This document shows positions 49,168 to 57,961 of a stretch of DNA of 64,000 nt, piece after piece. Made by a program: the position numbers and the translations under genes. Each line of letters opens with the position of its first letter. The first letter of the stretch is position 1. The notes beneath the pieces were generated by a model that had not been told where the DNA came from, did not search any database, and worked only from the letters and a program-made list of their open reading frames with translations. Origin of the DNA: Opitutia bacterium Tous-C4FEB (GTDB lineage Bacteria; Verrucomicrobiota; Verrucomicrobiia; Opitutales; Opitutaceae); contig NEVA01000002.1 of the NCBI GenBank assembly GCA_002304445.1, positions 124,001 through 188,000 on the forward strand, written 5' to 3'.

Positions 49168-50649
49168 TCAGAATTCGGAGGCGATGGCGGCGGCTTTCAG
49201 CAAAGCGGTCGCCTTGCTGATCGTCTCTTGATACTCTGAGGCGGGGACCGAGTCGGCGACGACACCGGCGCCTGACTGGATGTGTAGCTGGCCGCCCTTG
49301 AGCAGGGCGGTTCGAAGCATGATGCAGGTGTCGGAATTGCCGTCGTAACCAAAGTAGCCGAGGGCGCCGGCATAGAATCCGCGCTGCGACGGCTCGCTTT
49401 GAGCGATGATTTGCATGGCGCGGATTTTGGGGGCTCCGCTCACGGTGCCGGCAGGGAACGTAGCGCGCATAAGATCGTATGCATTATGGCCCTCGGCGAT
49501 TATGCCTTCCACTTGGGAGACAATATGCATCACGTGCGAGTAGCGCTCAACGACCATGAACTCGGGGACGGTGGTTGAACCGTAGCGACAGACCCGACCG
49601 ATGTCGTTGCGAGCGAGGTCAACGAGCATGAGGTGTTCGGCGCGCTCTTTTTCGTCGGCGAGCAGGTCTTTCTCCAAGGCGAGATCTTCGGCCGGAGTGG
49701 CGCCGCGTTTGCGGGTGCCGGCGATTGGACGGATTTCGACGCGGCCGTCGGTCAGCCGAACGTGAACCTCAGGCGAAGCCCCGACGATCGCGAAGTCGCC
49801 AGTATCGAGAACAAACATGTAGGGTGACGGGTTGACGGTGCGCAGCGCCCGATAGAGATCGAGCGGCGTGCCGGCAAACGGACGGGTGAACCGTTGGGAA
49901 GGGACAAATTGAATGATGTCGCCGGAGCGGATGAATTCCTGCCCAGCTGTGACCGTGTTCTCGAATTGGGCCGGGCTGAAGTTGCCGGGTGGAATTGTGA
50001 GCGGGCCGGGGTCGATCAACGGGGCTGGCGCCAGCTCGCGCGGTTGTTTGAGTAACTCATAAAGCGCTCGCAGTTCGGCGACCGCCGAGGCGTAAGCGGC
50101 GGCGAGGTCGGACGTGATGTGGGCGTTGACGCAGAGTCGGAGGGTTTGTTTCGCGCGATCAAAGATCAGCAGCGAATCGGAAAACATGAAATAAAGCAGA
50201 GGCAGCTTGAGTTCGTCGTGCGCGGCGACTGGCACGCTCGGTTCAATGCGCGTGACGTACTCGTAGCCGACGAATCCCACCGCTCCGCCCGTGAAAGGAG
50301 GCAGGCCGGGAATCTTTACGGGGCGGTAACCCTTCATTTCGGTTTCAACGAGAGTGAGGGGATCGCTCGGCGTCGCGACGGTTTGAGTCGGCTGACCGGG
50401 GATGCGGATCTCGGTGGTCGTCGGGCCGCAAACGAGCACCTGGCGCGGACGGCAGCCGATGAAACTGTAACGCGAAAGACGTTCGCCGCCCTCGATGGAC
50501 TCGAGCAAATAGGAGGGACCGGCTTCCTTGAGTTTGGCGTAAGCCGAGACCGGGGTTTCGAAATCCGCCATGAGGTCCGTGTAAACGGGAACGACGTTAC
50601 CTTGGGCAGCGAGACGGGCAAAAACTTCAGGGCTCGGGTGGATGTTCAT
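49168..50649 (-). CDS. trpE: Anthranilate synthase component I
   Basis: Converts chorismate to anthranilate with ammonia from TrpG. The feedback site sequence LLESIEGGERLSRYSFIG is intact. The catalytic half carries PSPYMFVLDTGDFAIVGASPE, IRPIAGTRKRG, DLARNDIGRV, VMHIVSQVEG, TFPAGTVSGAPKIRAM and QSGAGVVADS. I use the ATG at 50649 (493 residues). The region up to glmS (about 120 bases) was examined for a Trp-rich leader peptide and none was seen. trpG is not in the window. Confidence 0.95.
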   Translation of the reverse strand: MNIHPSPEVFARLAAQGNVVPVYTDLMADFETPVSAYAKLKEAGPSYLLESIEGGERLSRYSFIGCRPRQVLVCGPTTTEIRIPGQPTQTVATPSDPLTLVETEMKGYRPVKIPGLPPFTGGAVGFVGYEYVTRIEPSVPVAAHDELKLPLLYFMFSDSLLIFDRAKQTLRLCVNAHITSDLAAAYASAVAELRALYELLKQPRELAPAPLIDPGPLTIPPGNFSPAQFENTVTAGQEFIRSGDIIQFVPSQRFTRPFAGTPLDLYRALRTVNPSPYMFVLDTGDFAIVGASPEVHVRLTDGRVEIRPIAGTRKRGATPAEDLALEKDLLADEKERAEHLMLVDLARNDIGRVCRYGSTTVPEFMVVERYSHVMHIVSQVEGIIAEGHNAYDLMRATFPAGTVSGAPKIRAMQIIAQSEPSQRGFYAGALGYFGYDGNSDTCIMLRTALLKGGQLHIQSGAGVVADSVPASEYQETISKATALLKAAAIASEF

Positions 50650-50770
50650 CGGCGAGAACTTGGGCTTATGCGTAGCAGGCTGGGTGCGAGCAAGGCGGAT
50701 TCCGCATTGCGCAGATTGTTCTGCCCGGCGGGCGATCCGTTTCGACGTCGCGGTCGGCGACGGATGAGGG

Positions 50771-52621
50771 TCACTCCACGGTGACGGATTTTGCGAGGTT
50801 GCGCGGTTTGTCGACGTCGCAGCCTCGATCAACCGCGATGTAGTAACTGAGCAACTGCACGGGAATCGCCGCGACGATGGGCAAGACCGCCTCGTGGCAG
50901 TCGGGGATGGTGATGACTTCGTCGGCGAGGCCGGGCGGGAGTTCGCAGCCTTCGGTGATGATCGCGATCACGGGGCCTTTACGCGCCTTAATTTCCTGCA
51001 TGGACGACACGACCTTGTTAAAAATTTCTCCCTTCGGAGCGAAGAAGACGCTCGGGCATTTTTCGCTGATCAGCGCGATCGGACCATGCTTCATCTCGGC
51101 CGCCGGGTAGCCCTCGGCGTGAATGTAGGAGATTTCCTTGAGTTTAAGAGCGCCCTCTAGGGCCAATGGGAAAAGCGAAAGGCGGCCTAGAAAAAGAAAA
51201 TCCGAATGGTGGGCGAAGCGCTTCGCGATGGCCTTGATGTGAGGTGCTTGCTTGAGCGCCTCACGCACGAGGTCCGGTGCCCCTTTTAAAGCGTTCACGT
51301 AAGTTACTCCGTCGCTGAAGCTCATGTCGCGCAGACGGGCAATGTAGAGAGCGAGCATGGCTCCGAGCAGGATCTGGGAAGTAAACGCCTTGGTCGAAGC
51401 TACGCCGATCTCGGGGCCTACATGCTGATAGATGCCGCCGTTGGCTTCGCGGGCGATGGTGGATCCGACGACGTTGTTGATTGCGAGCACGCGGTAACCT
51501 TTTCGTTGGGCTTCGCGCAGCGCGGCCAAGGTGTCGATCGTCTCGCCGGACTGGCTCATGACAAAAAAGAGCGTGTTGCGATCGAGCGGCGAGTTGCGGT
51601 AGCGGAACTCCGAAGCGTAATCTACCTCGACGGGAAGGCGGGCAAAGCGCTCGATCAGATGCTCGGTCACGAGGCAGGCGTGCCAAGCGGTGCCGCAGGC
51701 GCAAAACATGAACCGATCTACTTGGCGCAGCTCGGACGCAGTCAGATTTAAGCCGCCGAAGTTGGCGGTGCTGCTGTCCTCCGAAAAACGACCGCGCATG
51801 GAATTCTCGAGCGCGAGCGGTTGCTCGAAGATTTCCTTCTCCATGAAATGCGCGTGAGCCCCCAGCTCCGCATCGGCGATGCTCCAGGTGACTTTGTCGA
51901 CAAACGGCGACACTGCTTCTTGGTCGAGCGTGGTGATCTGAAATTCCTTGGGAGTGAGGCGGACGATTTCCCCGTCCTTCAAGTACACCACGTTTTGGGT
52001 GCGCGCGACGATCGCGGACACATCGCTCGCCACGATGTTTTCGCCGTCGCCCAAGCCGAGGATCAGCGGCGAGCCCTTGCGGGCGGCAACCATTTCGCCC
52101 GGGAGATCGACGCACATGGTCACGATCCCGTAGGTGCCCTCGGCGTGGAGCAGTGTTTTGCGGACGCTGGCGAAGAAGCGGTTTTCACCCACGACCTCGG
52201 GCTCCTTGGCGTAGTGATAGGCGATCAGATTGCAGAGAACCTCGGTGTCGGTTTCGGAGGAGAAGGTGTACCCCTTTGAAACCAAAAACTTTTTCATCGA
52301 AGAGTAGTTCTCGATCACGCCGTTGTGGATGAGGGCGATTTTTCCGTCGCTGCTCACATGGGGGTGGGCGTTTGCATCCGTCACGCCGCCATGGGTTGCC
52401 CACCGGGTGTGGCCGATTCCGAAGGTGCCGTTGAGGTTGAACTTAGCCACTTCGCGTTCCAAGTTCGCCACTCGGCCCGTCTTCTTGACGAGGCTAAACG
52501 CCCCGCCTTGGAGGATCGCGACACCCGTGGAGTCATAGCCCCGGTATTCAAGGCGCTTAAGGCCTTCTAAAATAAACGGGGATGCTTTTTGTTTTCCAAC
52601 GTAGCCGACGATTCCACACAT
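50771..52621 (-). CDS. glmS: Glutamine-fructose-6-phosphate aminotransferase (isomerizing)
   Basis: Makes glucosamine-6-phosphate for peptidoglycan and LPS. The start MCGIVGYVG exposes the catalytic Cys2; glutaminase motifs GIGHTRWATHG and NGVIENY follow. Two SIS isomerase domains (FVMSQSGETIDTLAAL; FLGRLSLFPLALEGALKLKE) and the C-terminal KPRNLAKSVTVE are intact. 616 residues from the ATG at 52621. Divergent from glgC over 75 bases. No glmS ribozyme-like structure was recognised upstream. Confidence 0.96.
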   Translation of the reverse strand: MCGIVGYVGKQKASPFILEGLKRLEYRGYDSTGVAILQGGAFSLVKKTGRVANLEREVAKFNLNGTFGIGHTRWATHGGVTDANAHPHVSSDGKIALIHNGVIENYSSMKKFLVSKGYTFSSETDTEVLCNLIAYHYAKEPEVVGENRFFASVRKTLLHAEGTYGIVTMCVDLPGEMVAARKGSPLILGLGDGENIVASDVSAIVARTQNVVYLKDGEIVRLTPKEFQITTLDQEAVSPFVDKVTWSIADAELGAHAHFMEKEIFEQPLALENSMRGRFSEDSSTANFGGLNLTASELRQVDRFMFCACGTAWHACLVTEHLIERFARLPVEVDYASEFRYRNSPLDRNTLFFVMSQSGETIDTLAALREAQRKGYRVLAINNVVGSTIAREANGGIYQHVGPEIGVASTKAFTSQILLGAMLALYIARLRDMSFSDGVTYVNALKGAPDLVREALKQAPHIKAIAKRFAHHSDFLFLGRLSLFPLALEGALKLKEISYIHAEGYPAAEMKHGPIALISEKCPSVFFAPKGEIFNKVVSSMQEIKARKGPVIAIITEGCELPPGLADEVITIPDCHEAVLPIVAAIPVQLLSYYIAVDRGCDVDKPRNLAKSVTVE

Positions 52622-52696
52622 AGATTTGATTATTGAATTGCGACTCTGTTTAGGCGCCGAATTCTCGCAAGCGTTTCCCAAAAATCACTTTGAACT

Positions 52697-53989
52697 ATGA
52701 CCGAACGACGTAAACAAACCTTGGCTGTGGTCATGGGTGGAGGCCGGGGCACCCGGTTGTCGCCGCTAACGCTGGAGCGTTGCAAACCCGCGGTTCCGTT
52801 GGCCGGCAAGTACCGGCTCGTCGATATCCCGATCTCCAACTGCATCAATTCCGAGATCAACCGGATCTTTTTGCTCACCCAGTTTCAAACGGCGTCGCTG
52901 CATCGCCACGTGCAGGGCACTTACCATTTTGATCCGTTCGGCGGTGGCTTCGTTGACATCATGTCGGCCGAGCAGACGGAAAAGAACGTGGATTGGTATC
53001 AAGGCACCGCCGATGCCGTGCGGCGAAATCTCGTCCATTTCCGCTCCTTTGAGCACGATCTCGTGTTGATTCTGTCGGGGGACCAACTTTACCGGATGGA
53101 TTTCCGGGAGATCATCGATCAGCACGTCAAAACGAAGGCTGACGTTACTATTGCCGTGATTCCGTTTCCGGTCAGCAAGGTCGAAGGTTTGGGGCTCACC
53201 CAAGTCAACGATGACCTTACGATCCAACGTTTTGTCGAGAAGCCCAAAGACCCGGCGGTGATCGCCAGTCTGACCCTCAGCCCGGCTCTGGAGAAATCAC
53301 TGAAGACTCCTTCGGCCGAGCCGCGCTGCCTGGCTTCGATGGGTATTTACGTCTTCAACCGTGAAGCGTTGGCCGAGGCGCTCGACAATCCGATGACCGA
53401 CTTTGGTAAGGAAGTGATTCCCAGCCTGCTTGGGCGGAAGAAACTCTGCGCCCATATTTTTGAGGGTTATTGGGAAGACATTGGCACGGTCAGGGCCTTC
53501 TTTGAGGCCAACCTGGCGCTCGCACAGCCCTTGCCGCCGTTTAATTTCTTCGATCCTTCGGCCCCGATTTACACTCAGGACCGCTACTTGCCGGCGTCGA
53601 AGTTGAACAACTGCCGCATCAATCACGCCGTCATTGGTGACGGTTCGATTCTCGCCGACTCCGTGATCAAGCGTTGCGTGTTTGGCATCCGGTCGTTCGT
53701 CGACGAAGGATGCGTGCTCGAAGACTCGATTGTGATGGGTTCAGATATTTACGAGACCGAGGCGCAATTGGCCCTCAACATCGCGAAGGGTCGGCCGCAT
53801 CTTGGTCTCGGAAAGAACTGCCGCATCAAGGGTGCGATTATCGATAAGAATGCCCGAATCGGTGATGGCTGCGTGCTGGATGCCACCGGTAAGCGGGATG
53901 GCAACTATGTCGGCGGCTCGGTCGTGATTCGCGATGGCGTGCTGGTCGTGCCGAAGGGCATAGCTTTGCCACCGGGCACGGTGGTTTAG
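52697..53989 (+). CDS. glgC: Glucose-1-phosphate adenylyltransferase
   Basis: Makes ADP-glucose for glycogen. N-terminal VMGGGRGTRLSPLTLERCKPAVPLAGKYRLVDIP contains the nucleotide and allosteric elements; LSGDQLYRMDF and FVEKPKDP are the catalytic and substrate sites. A C-terminal left-handed helix region follows (IGDGSILADSVIKRCVFGIRS). 430 residues, typical. No Shine-Dalgarno. Other glg genes are outside the window. Confidence 0.95.
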   Translation: MTERRKQTLAVVMGGGRGTRLSPLTLERCKPAVPLAGKYRLVDIPISNCINSEINRIFLLTQFQTASLHRHVQGTYHFDPFGGGFVDIMSAEQTEKNVDWYQGTADAVRRNLVHFRSFEHDLVLILSGDQLYRMDFREIIDQHVKTKADVTIAVIPFPVSKVEGLGLTQVNDDLTIQRFVEKPKDPAVIASLTLSPALEKSLKTPSAEPRCLASMGIYVFNREALAEALDNPMTDFGKEVIPSLLGRKKLCAHIFEGYWEDIGTVRAFFEANLALAQPLPPFNFFDPSAPIYTQDRYLPASKLNNCRINHAVIGDGSILADSVIKRCVFGIRSFVDEGCVLEDSIVMGSDIYETEAQLALNIAKGRPHLGLGKNCRIKGAIIDKNARIGDGCVLDATGKRDGNYVGGSVVIRDGVLVVPKGIALPPGTVV

Positions 53990-54179
53990 CTTCAGGGCCG
54001 CCCCAACGAGCGTAGAGGTAATCCGCGACTTTAAGGCGGCTGGCTTCCTTTACCTCCTCAGCCGGTCAGGGGCGACGTCGGCGTTCCAAAGGGAGAAACG
54101 GGTACCAGGCCCTTGACGACTTTGATAGGGTTCTCGTTCGACACCGCCGCACGACCCGTGCTGGCTGTCCTTTCCGCTC

Positions 54180-54911
54180 ATGCAATCTCCCGTTCTTACG
54201 ACCATCGCGATCACCGGTTTTTCGGTGGCATTTTTCCATGCGGCGATTCCCACGCACTGGTTGCCGTTTGTGCTCGTGTCGCGTGCGCGAGGCTGGAGCC
54301 GCGCGAAGACGCTGGCGGTGACGGTCTTTGCCGGAATGGGCCATGTGGCGCTGACGAGTTTGCTGGGCTTGGCGATCGCGTGGTTCGGTTTCCAGCTCGA
54401 TGAACATGCCGGTGAGATGTTCACTTGGATCGTAGGAGGACTGTTGATCGCGATCGGAACCTACTATTTTTGGCAACAAGTGCGGGGGGGTGGCGTGCGG
54501 CACCACCACTTTATCGGCGGCCAACATCGGCCGAGCGCGACGTGCGGTCATGATCATGCGGAGGCGAACAGTCATTGGGACACCGAGCTGAAGGAGAGCC
54601 CGTTGGCGTCACGCAAGTCGGGCGATTGGGCTGCGATCAGCGGCTTGTTTGTGATGCTGACGCTCTCGCCCTGCGAAGGATTCCTGCCGGTTTATCTATC
54701 GGGAGTGCAGTTTGGTTGGACCGGATTTTTCGTGCTCAGCGGGATTCTGGCGGTCGCGACGCTGTTCGGAATGCTGCTCTTCACCTGGCTGACCTTGTTG
54801 GGCTTCGAGCGGTTCTCCGTGAAACAATTCGAACGCTACGAAGCCGCTTTGCTCGGGGTCATATTCACCGTGCTCGGCGTGCTGATGCTCGTTTTGAAGC
54901 ACGAGCATTGA
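54180..54911 (+). CDS. Polytopic membrane protein with His-rich loop (putative metal transporter)
   Basis: 243 residues, about six hydrophobic segments. A His-rich cytoplasmic or periplasmic loop at about residues 100-135 (VRHHHFIGGQH, TCGHDHAEANSH) and HAAIPTHWLPF in the first helix suggest metal binding. LSPCEGFLPVYL opens the second half. The plan recalls the NicO/RcnA nickel-cobalt and UreH-like families, but identity is too weak to be sure. It stands alone between glgC and a convergent carboxypeptidase gene. Confidence 0.55.
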   Translation: MQSPVLTTIAITGFSVAFFHAAIPTHWLPFVLVSRARGWSRAKTLAVTVFAGMGHVALTSLLGLAIAWFGFQLDEHAGEMFTWIVGGLLIAIGTYYFWQQVRGGGVRHHHFIGGQHRPSATCGHDHAEANSHWDTELKESPLASRKSGDWAAISGLFVMLTLSPCEGFLPVYLSGVQFGWTGFFVLSGILAVATLFGMLLFTWLTLLGFERFSVKQFERYEAALLGVIFTVLGVLMLVLKHEH

Positions 54912-54920
54912 GCCGGGCGG

Positions 54921-55961
54921 TTACTTTTTCTTGGCTGCCGGCAGGCTGAATTTGATCATCGGTTCGGCGGCGGCAGCGGAGCTTTTCTCCGCGGTCGTGA
55001 GGGGCGCGGCGCTGAGATTCGAAGCGGGCGAGGGTTTGGCGGTCGTCGCGACCGACCGGGAAAAGGGCGGGGAACCGGCCGGCAGAGCGGCAAAGCCTTT
55101 TTCGATGAGGTCGGCGGTCCTGAGGTCGCGGGTCCGGCCCTTGTCGACTTCGCCGTTTTTTCCGAATGAACCCATAATGACGACAATTACCCGCCGGCCG
55201 TTGCGCTGGGCGGTCGCACTCAGGCAGTAGCCGGCGCCGGCGGTGTAACCGGTTTTTAGCCCGTCGACGCCTTCAACTTTTCCGAGGAGTTTATTGTGAT
55301 TCTCCATGCGCTGGGCGCCGTTGGGTCGGCTGGTCCCAAATTCGCGGACGCGGGCGGACGTGTAAGTGAGGACATCGGTTTCTCGAAGGAGGTGGCGGCA
55401 GAGGACGGCAAAGTCCCGCGGTGAGGCGAGATCGCCTTCGGCGAGGCGGCGACTGGCGGGCGGCAGTCCGTGCGGCGAACGGAAAGTGGTGTTGTTCATG
55501 CCGAGCGCGCGGGCTTTGGCGTTCATCAGCTCGACGAAGGCCTGAGTGGAGCCGGCGGCGGCGATGGCCAGCGCGTGGGCGGCGTCGTTGGCCGATTGAA
55601 TCATGAGAGCATAAACCAGCTCCTCGACCGTAAAAACCTCCTTTTCCTTGAGGTAAACTTGAGTGCCGCCGATGCGGGAATCGGCCGCTGACACCGTTAC
55701 CGGAGTGCCGAGGGTGAGAGCGCCGGCGGCGAGTTTGTCGTGGAGCACGGCGTAGGTCATGAGCTTGGTCATGCTCGCGGGCGGCGTGACGACGTCGGGG
55801 TTGCTTTCGAACAGCACTGCGCCGGTGGCGGCGTCGGTGACGATGGCTCCTTTGTAGGTGCCGAGGTCGCTGGTGTCGGGGCGCGTAGGCTTGCTGCGAG
55901 TGGAGGCGGCGAGCGGGACGAGCAGCGAGAGAAACAAAAACGCGAAACGCGGGAGAATCAT
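54921..55961 (-). CDS. D-alanyl-D-alanine carboxypeptidase (PBP5/6 type, peptidase S11)
   Basis: Trims the terminal D-Ala of peptidoglycan stem peptides. A signal peptide (about 1-20) precedes the active-site triad: SMTK, SAN (SANDAAHALAI) and KTG (GLKTGYTAGAGYC). Region SPHGLPPASRRLAEGD is typical of S11 enzymes. The 60-residue C-terminal tail is Ala/Ser/Pro-rich and unlike the PBP5 membrane-anchor domain. The ATG at 55961 is used (346 residues). Confidence 0.93.
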   Translation of the reverse strand: MILPRFAFLFLSLLVPLAASTRSKPTRPDTSDLGTYKGAIVTDAATGAVLFESNPDVVTPPASMTKLMTYAVLHDKLAAGALTLGTPVTVSAADSRIGGTQVYLKEKEVFTVEELVYALMIQSANDAAHALAIAAAGSTQAFVELMNAKARALGMNNTTFRSPHGLPPASRRLAEGDLASPRDFAVLCRHLLRETDVLTYTSARVREFGTSRPNGAQRMENHNKLLGKVEGVDGLKTGYTAGAGYCLSATAQRNGRRVIVVIMGSFGKNGEVDKGRTRDLRTADLIEKGFAALPAGSPPFSRSVATTAKPSPASNLSAAPLTTAEKSSAAAAEPMIKFSLPAAKKK

Positions 55962-56024
55962 CCGCCAAAGCGAGAAAGATTCGCCGGTCGGCGCGAGCGA
56001 AAAGGAGCTTCTGGTGCGGAAGAA

Positions 56025-57005
56025 TTAGGGTGCGAACGGGGCGCCGCCATGGACTTTATCGCCGTCGCGTTGCCAGCGGTAGATCAGGGGACCGCGGGCG
56101 CGGTCGAGCTGTTTGTAAAGCGCGGGGTCGGAGCGCTTCATGAGCTCCAACGCGGTGAGACCTTGGGCGTCGCAGTTCAGGAACCGGGCGTAGGGTTTAA
56201 AGTGTTCAGGTCGGCCGATGATTCGGGAAAGGTCGGCCGGAGCGGAGACCGCGGGCGGACGATCGAGCGCGAAGAAGGCGTAGGGCAAGCTGCGCAAATC
56301 GATGCCGGCGCGTTGGCCGAATTTCACCCAATCGGGCATGGCAAAAATCTCGGAGGGCGGGGCGGCGAAGAAGTGGCACCAATCGCGCGTGTGCTCGGGT
56401 AGAAACATGCCGCAAGGGCCGGTATGAGTGCAGGGTGCGATTGTGGTAAAGGAGGCGCGGAGGGGTTCTCGGATGGTGCCAAGTTGGCGGCTGACTTCGT
56501 GGGTGCCGGGCTCGACCCAGATGACGGCGGCGGCACGGGCGACGAGCGCGTCCAGCTCGGCCCGAGCGGTGGGATTGAGTTCGTTAAGCACGTGGCTGAC
56601 GATGAGCAGTTCTACGGCGCCATCGGGTGGAAGCGTGCCAGAGACGTTGAGCGCAGGGAACTCGCGACGGGCGGCTTCGGCGGCGAAGTCGATGGCGAGA
56701 GGCGAGTGATCCCAAACGTGGAGGGAGTCGAAGTTTTCCGCACCGAAGTGGGCGAGAACGCGCCGACCCGCGACGCCGCTGCCGCAGCCCCAGTCGAGCA
56801 CCGTGCGCGTTGCCGGGCGCCAGCCACGGAGGCGGAGTTCGGCAAGGACGGCGTCCCACTTCCAACCGATGCGAGCGCCATAGGTAAAGTCGTAGCTGGC
56901 GAGAGCGGAGCGCGTTTGCCAGTAGGGGCCAGCCGCGGCGGTGCCGGAAAGGAAGCCGGTGCGGAGGCGGTCGAGGGCGGGCCAGTCGAGTTCGGTCCAG
57001 GTCAT
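56025..57005 (-). CDS. Rsm22-like SAM-dependent methyltransferase
   Basis: 326 residues related to mitochondrial Rsm22/METTL17, ribosomal small-subunit assembly methyltransferases. The SAM motif LDWGCGSGVAGRRVL is near residue 75. The family signature WVEPGTHEVSRQLGTIREPL is followed by APCTHTGPCGMF and DWCHFF, whose Cys residues correspond to the metal/Fe-S site region of the family. ATG at 57005 chosen over a TTG three codons upstream. It follows the PDZ gene by 16 bases. Confidence 0.8.
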   Translation of the reverse strand: MTWTELDWPALDRLRTGFLSGTAAAGPYWQTRSALASYDFTYGARIGWKWDAVLAELRLRGWRPATRTVLDWGCGSGVAGRRVLAHFGAENFDSLHVWDHSPLAIDFAAEAARREFPALNVSGTLPPDGAVELLIVSHVLNELNPTARAELDALVARAAAVIWVEPGTHEVSRQLGTIREPLRASFTTIAPCTHTGPCGMFLPEHTRDWCHFFAAPPSEIFAMPDWVKFGQRAGIDLRSLPYAFFALDRPPAVSAPADLSRIIGRPEHFKPYARFLNCDAQGLTALELMKRSDPALYKQLDRARGPLIYRWQRDGDKVHGGAPFAP

Positions 57006-57021
57006 GATTTGCAACGGAGAG

Positions 57022-57894
57022 TTACCACCAACGAAATCCGCCGGTCGGTTGGGCGCTTTCGATGGTCACGCGGCGCGGGGCGGAGTCCCCGGGCGAAAGG
57101 ATCTCCAGCGTCAGGCGCGTGCCGGGAGGCCGGTCGATGAGCACCGAACCCAGCTCGCTGCGCCGGCCGACACCTTGGGCGAAGGATCGGACAGCCCGAG
57201 CATCCAGCGAGAGGATTTCGTCACCGACTTTCACGCCGGCTCTTTCGGTCAAAGAATCGGCCGGGATTTCTGTCACCAGAATCCGGGCGATCCGGTCATT
57301 GTTTGAGTCGGCGATGACTTTCAGGCTGAGCGGAAAACTGGTGATCGGTTCGGCTTTGACGCGGAACGGCGCGACGGTGACGGCCCCGGCGGCTACCGGT
57401 TTTGCGGCGACCAGAGAGGCAAACGCGGAGGGGAGGGCGGTCAGTTCCTCGCGAATGATCTGCACGATCCCCCATCGCTCCGCGCCGGTGGCGAACGCGA
57501 AGATTTCACAGCGGTAGACTCCGTCGGTCGCCCCGACTTCGAAGCGGGTGAGTTGTCCAGGGTAGCCAAGACGCTCGGCGGCGTGGGTCTCCAGAGAGGT
57601 GACGGGCACCGAAAGAACGATTGCGATGACTTGTTCGACCAACGCCGGCAGCGGCCCGGGATCTGAATCGGAGGCGGATCGATTGAAAATGAGCGCACGG
57701 GCCGGGGCGGCCGCTCGAGGCGTGAGCACAGCGACGAGTTTAAGACCGTCGTCGAAGGTACGCTCGCGGGGGAGCAGGCGCCATGGGCCGTCGGGATTTT
57801 CGAGCGCGAGGGGAAGCGGCGGGTGGTCTCCTCGGCCAACTGCGCTGAACAAAACGAACAGGATAAGTCGAAGTAGAGGCGTCTGAATCGACAC
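57022..57894 (-). CDS. Exported PDZ-domain protein
   Basis: A GTG at 57894 gives a 290-residue protein beginning VSIQTPLLRLILFVLFSAVG, a likely signal peptide. A PDZ domain covers about residues 185-275: RIARILVTEIPADSLTERAGVKVGDEILSLDARAV. No protease domain is present. The middle part has no recognised family. The longer frame upstream (to 58182) overlaps the next gene and looks non-coding. Same strand as its neighbours. Confidence 0.65.
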   Translation of the reverse strand: MSIQTPLLRLILFVLFSAVGRGDHPPLPLALENPDGPWRLLPRERTFDDGLKLVAVLTPRAAAPARALIFNRSASDSDPGPLPALVEQVIAIVLSVPVTSLETHAAERLGYPGQLTRFEVGATDGVYRCEIFAFATGAERWGIVQIIREELTALPSAFASLVAAKPVAAGAVTVAPFRVKAEPITSFPLSLKVIADSNNDRIARILVTEIPADSLTERAGVKVGDEILSLDARAVRSFAQGVGRRSELGSVLIDRPPGTRLTLEILSPGDSAPRRVTIESAQPTGGFRWW

Positions 57895-57961
57895 GTGGAA
57901 AAGGCAAAACGAGGGCGTGGGGTGACTCAACCTCGTTTGCGTGTCGGGCGTACTCGCCGTT

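Noticed and set aside
50649-50770. Possible Trp leader peptide or attenuator before trpE
   Set aside because: Translation of the region gives only one Trp and no paired hairpins with a T-run were seen.
52622-52696. Possible glmS ribozyme or riboswitch
   Set aside because: The divergent glmS/glgC gap is only 75 bases and shows no ribozyme core; too short.
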